A DNA stretch of 64,000 nucleotides from Rhododendron vialii (lineage: Eukaryota > Streptophyta > Magnoliopsida > Ericales > Ericaceae). This document shows, piece by piece, positions 44,328 through 55,482 of the stretch (within the stretch, counting starts at the first letter, position 1; every line of letters begins with the position of its first letter). The position numbers and the translations under genes are program-made. The stretch covers positions 28,906,001 to 28,970,000 of the forward strand of contig NC_080566.1 in assembly GCF_030253575.1 (NCBI RefSeq), written 5' to 3'. A model generated the notes under the pieces. The model ran no database searches. It was given only the letters and a program-made list of their open reading frames with translations, and had not been told where the DNA came from.

Positions 44328-45762
44328 GGGGTGTGGGTGTGTGTCTCATACTCCAGTTTGATTGCGAGCCAAGATTTGAATAGTGTGATGCCAATAGGGG
44401 AACCTGTAGGGGTAGTCATTTTCAGTTTGATCAAATTGTCATTTTGATTTTCCGAAATTTTTGTTTGCAAACGCACGGGGCATGCCACTGGTGGTCTAAC
44501 TTTAAACCCTTGCCTTGAAACTATGCTTGTGTAGTAGAAAGCACGCGGCATGCGACTAGTGGTCTGACTTTGAACCATTGCCTTGAAACTAAGCTAGTAT
44601 AGTAGAAAAATATTCACTTACATTAACTAACCTTGTTTGGCTAGCAGAATCATGTAGTCTATTTCTGAAAAGGGAAGAAATTTCAGTGGAACCTTGACAA
44701 GTTCTTTCTTGCATTTTTATCTTTGTATTTTCTTCTCTTTAACAACCCAAGTTCCAATGTGATTGTCATTGTTTGAAACTTCAATAATTATTTTATTGCT
44801 TGAATGTGAAAAGAGTGCTGGAAGATCAGTTTTTCAATCCCACAGTTTGAACTAATCTGGTTTGATACTCCCCTCCCCTCCCCTGCCTTTGCAGTATTGT
44901 GTTTTCTATTACAGTTTATCTGATTTTTGGATTTTCCAGCTGCTTTAATTATGTGGATCTGATAAAATTTAAGTTGCTCATCTTTGTGTATATCAAAACT
45001 AATTGCTAGGAATACATAACTAATATCTCTAACAATACAACAAATAAAACATACAGTATTTGTAGGTCTTGCTTGATAGGCTCTGAAGGAGTTATTTTGT
45101 ACAATACATAGGTAGTTTGTTGGTGTGTACATGTTGCTATTCCAGCTGAAATGCATATGAAGTAAATTGGTTTGTAAGTTTTGGGTTTGGTTCACTTATA
45201 GTGACGACTTCGGTAAAGAAATGATCCAATAGAACTCATTTCCGGTCTTCCTAATGAAGACTAAGGGAATCTTTTGGTATGAATTACTGTTTATGTGAAA
45301 GCTTGATGAGGATGCTTTATGGTTGAGCTGAACTTCTGACCGTATGAAGATATTAGGATTCATATAATTGGGTGTGATCTCCACTATCCATTCTCTGAAG
45401 CATCTCCCTCTTAGCCTTCTAAGGGTGGGGGAATTGGGGGTTGTAGGATGGGATTTTGTACAATTTCCTTCCGTTGCTACAGCGGCCACTTTCTAAACCA
45501 ATTGACACAGTCAGTCAGATGTTGTCTAACCTAGAAGGAAATGTTGTCTTGTTTTGGCTTGATCTGAGTTTTCGAATGTTTCTATTAGTGGTTGTTAGTG
45601 ATTATCTGATTATCTCAAAATTTAACTTTTGCTCTTTTGAGCCTCCTAAATGCGTTTATTATTCCTCTCAAGAATGGATTTTTTTCTACCTTGCTAAAGG
45701 GTATTTGTCGATTTGCAGTTAAAAGTAGTGATTGGCCTTTGCTTCAGCGAAAGTTGGAAAAT
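43300..45762 (+). promoter_or_regulatory. BAG6 5' untranslated leader with a 2.3 kb intron
   Basis: A leader-like exon ends at GCGTCCTT|GTAAGTGATT (43,453/43,454). A matching acceptor, GTCGATTTGCAG|TTAAAAG, is at 45,718/45,719, 44 nt before the BAG6 start codon, so an intron of 2,265 bp lies in the leader. The intron opens with a TC repeat (about 43,465-43,502) and contains the T/G homopolymer block at 44,286. The exact transcription start is not defined. Confidence 0.55.
44286..44331. repeat. T21-G25 compound homopolymer
   Basis: Twenty-one T are followed directly by 25 G, then GTGTGGGTGTGTGTC. Run lengths may be affected by assembly. Open frames called across it are artefacts of the runs. 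Confidence 0.9.
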
Positions 45763-48700
45763 ATGCATCCTATTCACCGGTGCATGGATTCATTTCCCCA
45801 CCAGCAAAATCAAATGCCCTACCCACAACATTATTATCCAATCTTTGAAGCTATTCCTCCTCCAATGAAGGTGGATGCATCCAGATCTCCCTCACCATAT
45901 GAAACCTGGCCTTATGATGGTAACTATGGCCACTCAGTTCCAGTGGGATGTCACAGCTGCTGCAACCACCACAATTTTCTTGGTTACTGTGGTTTTAAAC
46001 CTCCATATCCTTATTATCTACCGCCTCAACAGTTTCCCTATCATGGAGGTTATCCTTCGTTCCCAGAAGCTTATCCTGTTCACTATGTTCATCCGCCAAA
46101 CTACTCAATGGGTCAGCCAAGGTCTGAGTTTGACAAGAATGTGGCTGGGGATAATCACTGTTGCGGTTTCCCTAATCACCTTTGTTGTAGGAAGGAAGAT
46201 AGAGACATGAAGATTGAAGAACATGAACCACAGCTTGAAAAGGGAACTAGTGGTGGAACGACAACCAGTAGTTCTTTGGTTCCTGTTGATTTTAAGAATC
46301 AAGGATATCCAGTTGTGTGGATTCCACCTGGGTACTTGAACGGAGAGGGAAAAAATCTCACTCCGCCGAGGTTGAAGGGCAGGGATGACTATCCTTGTGA
46401 CACGAAGGCAGATGAAAATTTGAAGCCTCCTGAAAAGGAGCCTAGTGTCCGCAATGGGTGGTTTCCCTTTGATGTCAACAACTTTGGGTCTCTGAATCAT
46501 GGTGGATATGGAAAGAAAACTCAAAAACAGCCGAACGAGGACAAAAATCAATTCCCACTTCCTATCTTTTGGATGCCCTACAAACCTCAAGAAGAAGAAA
46601 AAGGAGACCATCAAGAGGCAAATACCAGTCGGGTATCTGATGAAAAATCTCCTCCTAATTTAAGGCCTGCTTCTGCTCATTTCCCTGGCTGTGATCACAA
46701 CACGAGCCAACCTAGAGCAAGCGAAGGAGGTGAGGGTGGTTCAAAGTCAATGGAAAAAAAACATACCACTAAGAAAATAATTCCCGTGAAGCAACTGGAA
46801 GAGCATGTGGAGAAGACAAAAACAGGCGGAGATGATGCGAAAGCCCAATGTGCTGTTGTGAATGAGAAAGAAGAAAGCAAAGAAAAGAAGCCTTCTGAAA
46901 ATGGTACTATAGGACAGTCTTCCTCTCCACCAAAGGTGTCCAAGCTACCTCCTGTTTGTTTGAGAGTCGACCCCTTACCAAAGAGGAAAAATGGTAGTAG
47001 CGGCAGTTCGAGGTCTCCTAGTCCTATCGGTCATAAAAAGAGAAAAGAGGTTGAGGTAGGGGATGGTAGAGCCAGGCAAGACAGTGGTGAAGATGGCAAA
47101 TTTTGGAGTCAGCCTCAAGTTGTTACTCTTCCGGTTGATTCTCAAAAGGAGGTTTTAACAAGCCCGAGCAAAGAGGAGAGGAAATCTGGGGGTGTAAACA
47201 AACCAAAAGCTGAAATGGTTAAAGAAGAATCATGTGATAGTCAATTGCTGACCCGGGAGGACAAAAGAGAAACTAGGGCTAAAGAGGACAAACCTGAGGA
47301 AGTAAAGAAAGTAGAAAGGATGAAGTTGTCAGAGGTGGAAGCAGCCGTGATTATTCAATCTGTGTATCGTGGATTTGAGGTGAGGAGATGGGAATTGTTG
47401 AAGAAAATGAAGAAACTAGTTAAAGTGAGGGAGCAGGTGGCTGAGATTAGAAGGTGCGTTGAAGCTCTTAAGTCTTCCTCTAATATCAGCAGTGACAAAA
47501 AGCAAAAGGTGGTTATTGGAGAAACCATAATGAGCCTTCTGCTTGAACTTGATACCATTCAGGTATGCTTACAATCTGTGTTAGTTTTCACTGATTTTCC
47601 ATGCTTTATGTCGCATTAAGTAATACTCCCTCCGTTCTTATTTGTTAGTCCCACTTTGGGAATCTAACTTTTTTAGTAGGCTTCATAATTAGGGAGACAT
47701 AACTTGAACTTTCCTACTTTGCCCCTCAAAATCTATAAAACAATTTTTTGTTGGAAAACTCAACTTTCAAAAATTTAGGTGGTAAACTCATTGGCAGTTG
47801 GCACCAAGTTAGAGGTAACCAATTGGCGGTAAAAGTGGGCGGAGTTTCCTGACAAAGGAATCATATTCCACTCCAATTCAAAAAGTGTCAAGAAGCATTA
47901 ATGGAACCTTAATTGAATTTTGAAGAAGGAGGGCAGAAAGTGAAAACATGATCTATTTTTATGTTGACTTTCTAAATTGGATATTCATTTTGGAACATCC
48001 AAAAAAGGAAAAATGGACCATCAAATAGGAACGGAGGGAGTAGTGTAAATAAATTCTTCTTTTTGTAGTTCTCTTGTTTTTGCTTGTAGTTAAACAATTC
48101 GAATAGTTTGTTGCCTAAAAATGGATAATGAAATATTAACTTGCATCTTTGATTATTAGGGCATACACCCATCAGTCAGGGACTTTAGGAAATCCGTGGC
48201 GAAGGAGCTTGTTAGGTTGCAGGAGAAGCTTGATTCTCTAATTTCAAAAACATCTCAAGTGCCAACTTCTGAAACCACAGAAGATCTTTGCATGAACGCT
48301 CATCAGGGTATTACTGTTCAAGGAGAACAAAAAGTGGCAGAGGTTGGACTTGGAAACATCATTGGTGAGAGTAACCAGGGTAATAATCCTGGATCTCTGG
48401 AGCCTTGTCGAGGTCAGGTTTCTCATGTCAAAAAATTAACACCCGACTCCCAGTTTGTGGAAACTTCAGATCTAAAGTCGTATGAGAAAGAAGTATGCAA
48501 TGAGCCTCAAGGCAATATCTCAAATGCAGAGGTAGAAGAAGAGGCAGTCAATAAACTAGAAGATGGGATGAACACTGAAGTGCTTGATCATGGTCAAGTG
48601 AGGATATTGGAAACTCAAGCCAGGGATCTAGAGCTCAAGCCTCTTGCCAAACCACTTCCATTTGAAGGGGAAGTTGACTCTACAGAAGAGGTGAAACTAC

Positions 48701-49782
48701 CCTCTTGTCTTGGTGACCAATCAGCAGAATTACTGGAAATGTCCGATCAGGCATTTCCCATTGAAGAGTTTCGGGAGAATGAGGAGAATACAACAGGGAA
48801 ATCTGGGATCATACAAGGAGGTGAAGTTGAAGCTCCTCTGGATGCTGAAATTGGGGATGCAAATCTACTCAAGGAAGAGAAAGTAGTTGCAGATGTGGAG
48901 GATGGGGGAAGAGAGGAAGCTTTGGAATTCTATGAGGATGTGGCAGTTACACAAGCAAAACTTCTGGGGCAAAAACGAGGAGAAGATATTAGTCATGTCG
49001 TTGATCACGTGGAAATGAATAAGGGAGAGGATGAGGTCATCAGAGTAAAGGAGGGTGGACCACTTGACAATACCTGGATTGAAGTAGAGGAGGAGCGGCC
49101 TGTGCAAACACAAGGAGAAGGAAGTAATGTTGATGACATGTTGAATACATCTGAACAGCAGGAGCCAGAGGTTTTACTTCCACATAAGGAAATGCATGAT
49201 GCAGAAGGTTCTAGACCAAAGGAAGCACTTCCGGAGCTCTTGCCTTCACAAAATGAAATTCAAGGCGGAGAACGGAAGGATGCTGGCAATTCTTGGGAAG
49301 AAAAAGAAGTGCCTATTGAGGTAATTGACGAATGTAATAAGGAAATAACTACCGGAGAAGAAAATCAAGGGATGGTGGAGGTTGGACATGAGCCTGAGGG
49401 GCTAGAGTCAATCCATGGGGATGATAGAGTAATTGAAGCGCATTTTGCTCCAGGTGGTGCTGATGGACATGTAGCCGGAGGAGAACACATCCCTATGTCA
49501 CCAACAGCCTTAAGTCAGGTCTCTGTGGTAAGTGGAATGGAGTCAGAAAATCACAAATTACTTGAAGAAAATGAGAAGTTGAGAGAGATGATGGAGAAGC
49601 TAATTGAAACAGGGAGAGAGCAGATAACAGCCATATCTAACCTCTCCGATAGAGTGAAGGTTTTGGAGAAAAAATTGGCAAGGAAAAGGAAATTACGGAC
49701 AAGGCGAGTCAGGGCTGGATCTCTATGTGGTAAACCATCGACTGATGAGCTAGAAGGGAGGGCACATGGAGTTGCAGTGTGA
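45763..49782 (+). CDS. BAG6: BAG family molecular chaperone regulator 6 (calmodulin-binding co-chaperone)
   Basis: Two coding exons, 45763-47562 and 48160-49782 (ATTCAG|GTATGC and TATTAG|GGCATA), give 1,140 residues; Arabidopsis BAG6 is about 1,040. The N-terminal 150 residues are rich in Pro, Tyr, His and Cys. A long charged disordered region follows (150-520), then an IQ calmodulin-binding motif IIQSVYRGFEVRR (530-542) and the BAG domain (about 545-632). The exon junction falls within the BAG domain at residues 600/601, between LLLELDTIQ and GIHPSVRDF. The C-terminal half is acidic and repetitive, with a terminal coiled coil (about 1,060-1,115) and a basic tail. The BAG domain binds HSP70. 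Arabidopsis BAG6 is heat-induced and linked to cell death and autophagy in pathogen defence. The intron carries a Stowaway MITE. Confidence 0.94.
47626..48040. mobile_element. Stowaway MITE (415 bp) in the BAG6 intron
   Basis: The ends CTCCCTCCGTTC and GAACGGAGGGAG are flanked by TA (47,624-47,625 and 48,041-48,042). It fills most of the 597 bp intron that splits the BAG domain. GTCCCACTTTGGG and related inner words are typical of this family. Confidence 0.9.
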
Positions 49783-50200
49783 GAGGAGCAAGTAATGCGC
49801 CTTCGCGAATCGAAATAGAGTTAGATTTACTTGAGTGATAAATAATGTGCAGCTGTATCTGTTTGTAAATCTTGAGTGGCATCGATTCTCCTTGTGTCTG
49901 GAGTTGTGAACTGTCTTGTAATTTGTATCCCTAATAATGCAAGTTCTTCTGTTCTTTTGGGTATTTTTGTCGATGTTTTATTGTACGAAAATTGTGTCTT
50001 TGCATATTCATTTTATGGCATCTCTTGGCACAAAAGAGCAACTTGATATCTTCTGGGCTTAAAGTCTGGAACATTTAGCATCACAATCCTCGAAATCTCC
50101 AGTGGAGTTCCAGAGGTGCATTTTTTCATCATGGTTATTTTCTGCTGTTTAATATGATAATTCCAGTGTAGTTTCTTAAATCCACTTTGTTTCGTATCAG

Positions 50201-51241
50201 GTTAAAGCTACAGAGTCTCTGATGCAGCACTGGGAGGTGATGATTTTGACCTTGTTTTAGTGAAGTACATGGTTGAAGGAATTAAAATGACCCATTCTGT
50301 TGATATTTCTGGTGACCGAATGGCCATGTGGAGGCTGAAGGACGCTGCAGAGAAGGCAAAATTGGAACTCTTGTCCTCTAACCAGACTTCGATAGATATC
50401 CCTTACCTCACAATGGATGGGGATGGTGTTCTCGTAGATGCAACGAGAGAGTTTCCACGCTCAGAATTTGAGGAACTCACAAAGCCCCTGTTTGGGAGAA
50501 TCACGGAGCTATGCTTGAATTGTTTGGATGCTGCAGATGTAAGTGTTAATGAAGTAATAACAAAAGTTCCCCGGATACAGAAGATTGTTGAAGAGTTCCA
50601 CTTTCCAAAAGCAACTGTGGCTATAGGTGCCTTGTTGCAATGTTATCTTGTAGTTGAAGATCAGTGGAGGAAATCTGATAAATATGTTCCACTTTCTCTA
50701 GGGATTGAATCTTTGGGGGATCTATTTACTAAGATTGTTGACAGAGACAGTGAGATCCCAGCCATGGCAAGCCGAAATATCATGACATCATGTGACTACG
50801 ATGATGGTGTTTGCATTCACGTTCTCCAAGATAACTAGGTGAGTGAGCACATTAAAGCTTCAGTGAATAGGCATTCCATGTGTTCCAGGAGGTGCCATAT
50901 GTATTAACTTGGTCTTTCATGTTCCTAGTAATGAGGTTTTCACTGTCTTAGCCAAGAGCAAGGACGATAAAGCACTGGAGTGGTCTAAAGAATTTAAGGA
51001 TTTAGATGAAATCGGGGAGGATGGTGTTAAGATGATGGCTGGTACGGGAATACTCTTTCCGCGAAGGAATCTGGAGGAGTCCCTGTCAATGCATATTAGG
51101 AGCAGAGTCGAGTTTAGCATTAGGCGTTTGACAAAATGCTATAAACCAGAAGAAAGGGAGTTCCCTCCTAAGCTTTTGGCTTATTACGAGGGCAAGTTGG
51201 CTGACTTGAAAAACGAAATGCACCTTGGTAATCTGCTCTAA
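50201..51241 (+). pseudogene. Decayed mitochondrial-type HSP70 fragment
   Basis: An intron-acceptor-like TATCAG precedes VKAT, as in the VKATNGDT region of plant mitochondrial HSP70. A frameshift (about 50,217) leads into DAALGGDDFD, then DRMAMWRLKDAAEKAKLEL and VPLSLGIESLGDLFTKI. These cover the end of the ATPase domain and the start of the substrate-binding domain. TAG at 50,836-50,838 breaks the frame. After another shift GIPCVPGGA (the family's GIPPAPRGV) and a worn C-terminal helical lid follow to 51,241. The ATPase N terminus is missing and the conserved VGGMTRMPKV motif is largely lost (TKVPRIQKIVEE). A kept splice site suggests a genomic duplicate, not a retrocopy. It lies 420 bp after BAG6 on the same strand. 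Confidence 0.8.
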
Positions 51242-51659
51242 ACCACTACTTGCTGAAGCTGCAGCACTCGAGGATGATTTAATTAGATTTTTTTTTTTTG
51301 GGTAAGTAATTTAATTAGATATTGCCCAAGAGAACTAGAGTGTACGGCCAGCAATGATGAACTATATGATGATCAACTTTCTGAAAGTGATGAATTTAGC
51401 AGGGGCATGTGAGTATTCACAGGAAAAATGAGGGAGAGCGGTTTCGTTTTATGGGGTAGTTTTATTACATGATTTTGTGCAACCTATTAGCAGGTCTTTC
51501 AGAGAACACTTGATTAAATGTGGCGTATATTCCTTCTAATTTCTTAACAACATGGAATGCAGGGAGCAATTCTAAAATACCGGTTTTCTTGTTTTGGGGT
51601 AATCTGATTCTCTTGTTCAGTGATCTATTTTGGGCTCCAGATGTTTCTAGTTTTTGTTT

Positions 51660-52033
51660 TTTTACTCTACCTATCTGACTTTTCTATAAGCTGTGCTTTG
51701 CTCCTGCTTACATTCTTCGAACTTCCGTTCTGCATCAAGAATGGAGAAAAAGGAAAGAAAGAACAAAGTTCTTCGGTGTCCCTTCTGTTGTACATCTAAA
51801 ATTGCTTGAAGAGAATTCAACGCGTTGGATGGCTATTTTGTCAACCTTTTACTCTACCTATCTGACTTTTCTATAAGCTGTGCTTTGCTCCTGCTTACAT
51901 TCTTTGAACTTCCGTTCTGCATCAAGAATGGAGAAAAAGGAAAGAAAGATCAAAGTTCTTCGGTGTCCCTTCTGTTGTACATCTAAAATTGCTTGAAGAG
52001 AATTCAACGCGTTGGATGGCTATTTTGTCAACC
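51660..52033. repeat. 187 bp tandem duplication
   Basis: TTTTACTCTACCTATCTGAC begins at 51,660 and again at 51,847, and the copies run on to TTTTGTCAACC with only a few differences. No coding function was recognised. Confidence 0.9.
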
Positions 52034-52960
52034 TTTTATTTGCTTTTGAGCCTAGAAGATACTTCTTGCAGCATAACCCTGATGTTCATAAATTACTTGG
52101 TAAAGTGCAAGGTTTTTCTCCACTGACTGATCAGGTTGGGATAAATGTTTGGGCAAGTGTTTCTTCATCTTTTCTATGGCTATTTTTAATTTCTTTTGGC
52201 CTTCAGGCACAATTTCTGAAACAGGAAAAGCTATAAATAGCAGCAAGCAGAACCCTAATTGTCTCCTCTACACGATCCCACGAATTTACTGTACCATAAG
52301 TTTCTCAATGGATCAAGTTAATGCGTTGAGCTGAATCAGCTAATTTGTATCGCTACGAAAGTGCGACTGCAATAAGGCTGCAGCCGCATTTTGTGAGGTC
52401 GCGACCCCAGCATTCACCCTAGATGCACAGATTCGGAAGCAAACATGTTTCTGCAAATCTGTTGCTATTAAGGGTGCAGCTGTATTAAGGGTGCAGCTGC
52501 ATCTTGTGAGGTCTGACCGGCCAGTGGATGGCATGTGTGGGGTCAGGCGACCCCATGGAATGTTTTTTTTGTTGCTAGAAGTATACTGAAAAATTTCTAC
52601 TGTATTTGGTAGACAATTGACCCTATCGATCACAAGATTGTAATGACACCACTATGCTGTGCAATATACTAGATTAATTTCTCATTAACTCATTGAAGAA
52701 CACACGGCTTTAGTTTTTGCAATTCAGTTGTTCATGTTCAAGAAATTTGACGTTTCTCTCGTCGCTCCTAAACGCTCTAGTTAGTGAACAGATTATTATG
52801 TATATGTACATATGTTGTCTATACTGTATCCTACTAAAGAGGTGTATCCCACATGACACTCCCTCATTTTTCCAATAAAATCATACAAAATCTACATTGC
52901 GCTGACGAAGCTATATAATTTTAATGTTTTTAGACAAAAGAAAAAGACTATAATTCTACT
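52034..52960. other. Intergenic DNA with small inverted and direct repeats
   Basis: An ATTAAGGGTGCAGCTG-type word occurs twice (about 52,468-52,500), the GCAT(C/T)TTGTGAGGTC word at 52,387 and 52,500, and a palindrome-like GTGGGGTCAGGCGACCCCAT at 52,537. No gene was recognised. Confidence 0.4.
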
Positions 52961-53140
52961 AAAGGTGAGTTCACACTATTTTTTATTTTTATTTTTTGTC
53001 TTCAGACTAATGTCAAAATACCACTTGTTTTCACTAAAAATATGAAAATACCATTTAGTCCATTTAGATAAGGAAAATTAGGTATTTTTGGACGGAATAA
53101 CGGAAACACAATATTTAGTCAATAACGTGAACTCACCTTA
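52961..53140. mobile_element. MITE with AAGGTGAGTTCAC ends (about 180 bp)
   Basis: AAAGGTGAGTTCAC at the left and GTGAACTCACCTTA at the right are inverted repeats. The interior is AT-rich and non-coding. The flank is TA-rich; the superfamily is uncertain. Confidence 0.7.
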
Positions 53141-53516
53141 AAAATTTAAAATGTGGGTAGTACGGTCGCATGAATCCATCCGCTCCACTGATCTCTCTCA
53201 AATATTTAGGGTCTTCGATCAAGTTATCTGCTCCTATTTCTTCATCTGGGTGGTGATGTCCTAGCCCTAGGAAATGAATGGAGTATTTGCTTGAGCAATT
53301 GCCTTTGGTAAAGCGTATGAACTACATTGTACGGCGAAGTACAAACCCACAAGCATCATGTTGAACGGACCTTTTGTGCCCCTCTCTACCAAGAAAGCAT
53401 TGCCCCTGGGGCACCCGCTGAGGTGCAAAGTGGCCCAGAGCCTTTCTCCGCCACACATTGTGATGGATTAATCCTCACACTTTGCCTTAAAGATGAGGCT
53501 TGTGGCACCATGCATA

Positions 53517-53759
53517 AGGGTGTAAACGAGCCGAGCCGAGCTTTGTCGAGCGCGAGCTCGGCTCGTTTACTAAATGAGCTAAAATTTCAAGCTCGAACTT
53601 GGCTCGAGCCTTAACGAGTCGAGCTTAGTCATTTACTAAACGAGCCTCTTTAATCAAGCCGAGCCATCTTTAACGAACCGAGTTTTTGTCGACAAACCGA
53701 GCTTTAATGAGCCAAACCGAATTGAACTTGCAAACCGCTTAATTCGTTTACGGCCCTAA
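53517..53759. mobile_element. MITE with AGGGTGTAAACGAG ends
   Basis: AGGGTGTAAACGAG at the left and ATTCGTTTACGGCCCT at the right form inverted ends. The interior is built from GAGCCGAGC/GCTCGGCTC words and is itself self-complementary. It resembles widespread non-autonomous plant elements; target duplication not clear. Confidence 0.65.
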
Positions 53760-55001
53760 CCACGTGACAATGCCGTGAGGTCATTGAATAAGATCTTCTA
53801 CCGACCTCTCACTAAGGGCATTGAATGAGTACCCACCTCACTTTTCCAGGATATATGACATCATTTACAAATGGAATAACATTACCTTCGGTCCAAATAA
53901 GGAATCGAGTAGGTTGTGGGGTTTCGGTATATGCACATGATGACTTTTATTTCATTGTCGCACCACATGATTTTATTCATTCCTTTTTTGCTCTTCAGAA
54001 GAAATAAATATCTTTTACAGATGTATTAGTTTCTCAATTTGTCAAAAACCTTCCATAAAAAAGTAGAAGCGCTGAAGTTGATTTGTAATTATCACCTTAC
54101 ATTTTTTCTAATCTAACCCATCTTAGTTCGAAATCCTGACTCTATTCTTGAGTGACATTTAGATGATTGAGTTCGACATCACGTCATGGTAACTTTTAAA
54201 AACCGCTTGATTTATCATCACGTATATTTGAGCCCCGTTCCGCTAAGATTTTTATTTACTAGTACTTATGTTCCCGCTTTACGAAAAGTTGAGATCATAC
54301 TAGTGGCTACTGTTAGTGGCCAAGTGGGTAGTTGCGAAAGCAATGTTCTAAGAAACCTTTCACGAAGTGTATAATTGAAGTGAAAACACAATATATATGG
54401 ACAAAACTTTAGCCTAGGAGTAAAGATAAATCAATCCTCACTCATGGGGAAAAGAAAAAGGAGCTAAAAGAATGAGAGATTATTCATTGCCTATAGGCAT
54501 CGCCACGTGGTACCTCAAGCTCCTCCTACACCACACATGTGAGATCGGTATAGTCTTAAACTCTGCAAGATTGTGTGGTGCTGTTATTATGGACATACAA
54601 AGAACATGCACGAAGTTTTACCTATAAAGGGTTGGTTTATTGGTAAAAACATAAGACCCCGATTGTATAAGGTTCAAGTTTGAGTTTACATAATATATTT
54701 TACTGGGGTTAAACATATTCATACATCATCCGCACTTCCCGATACGTACTTATCTTCAGCCCCTATACATGTGACGGAACGGTCCCCAGCAAATAAAAAG
54801 TGTGATTTGCCGAGTACCATACTTACACTTCGATTTTGAGTACCCAAAAGAAGAAAATGCAGAAAATTGGTAGCCTGCTTAGCTAGGCCCCACCACATTG
54901 GCTGCTCTCCAATCTCTGGAAAGGAAAGTGCAAAAGGAAAAAAAAATTAAAAAAAATGCAGCACGGGACCCACCTTTTTGTGTACGTGAATGTATCAAGT
55001 T
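53760..55001. other. Intergenic DNA, no gene seen
   Basis: Open frames are short. A fragment of the CACGTGG-containing foldback family is seen near 54,500-54,560. A weak tRNA-derived (box B-like AAGGTTCAAGTTTGAG) stretch lies at about 54,620-54,780. Confidence 0.4.
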
Positions 55002-55016
55002 AATCGGAATTATGGT

Positions 55017-55193
55017 TGTTAATGAGCTCTTAGCTCAGTTGGCATTACCCACCGCCTTTCTCAAGGGAGGGTTTGGATTCGAACTCCATGAGATGTGGTT
55101 GGGATTCAAAGCTATAGACAGCTATTTGGCTCCCTGTGAACTAACTTGCTAACTCGCTCTAACCCCGCTAATGTATACCGTGTGACAAAAAAG
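55017..55193 (+). mobile_element. tRNA-derived SINE (177 bp) with a 15 bp target duplication
   Basis: An RNA polymerase III promoter is visible: box A TAGCTCAGTTGG and box B GGATTCGAACT about 35 bp later. The 3' end is A-rich (ACAAAAAAG). The element is flanked by a perfect 15 bp duplication, AATCGGAATTATGGT, at 55,002-55,016 and 55,194-55,208. This is diagnostic of LINE-driven insertion, and its intactness implies a recent event. Confidence 0.92.
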
Positions 55194-55354
55194 AATCGGA
55201 ATTATGGTAGGAAGGGACTCTATTATTGTCCTCGCGAATTTGCAATCCCACTTTACTGCTTCCTGCACTCAATCATTTGACAAAATAATCAAATGAAGAA
55301 ACAATTGGCAGATCGCATTATACATGACTCAAAGTCCTCAAAAGTACCGCTAGG

Positions 55355-55482
55355 CACGTTCCGCTAAAGAAAGTAAGTATTTATTTTTTTGAATTAAATG
55401 TGATATATTGTAAGAAAATGACTTATCTCATAAAGTAAAAATAAAAAAAGTACTTAAAAAATAAAAATCTTAATAGGGCGTC
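55355..55482. repeat. MITE remnant of the GTTCC-ended family
   Basis: GGCACGTTCCGCTAAAGAAA then AGTAAGTATTTATTTTTTT at the left pairs weakly with AAGTACTTAAAAAATAAAAA at the right, like the 30,716 element. Confidence 0.4.

Noticed and set aside
44093-44578. Three frames across the T/G homopolymer
   Set aside because: Poly-Phe/Gly, poly-Pro/Lys and similar peptides come from the homopolymer run, not from coding sequence.
45637-45762. Upstream extension of the BAG6 frame
   Set aside because: It runs through an intron acceptor (GATTTGCAG at 45,718) and starts on a non-ATG codon; the first ATG after the acceptor at 45,763 is preferred.
46105-46614. 169-codon minus-strand frame
   Set aside because: Antisense shadow of BAG6 exon 1 with no domain.
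50260-50838. 192-codon frame as a working HSP70 gene
   Set aside because: It starts on GTG, lacks the ATPase N terminus, has lost conserved HSP70 motifs and continues past a TAG after a frame change. A pseudogene is the better reading.
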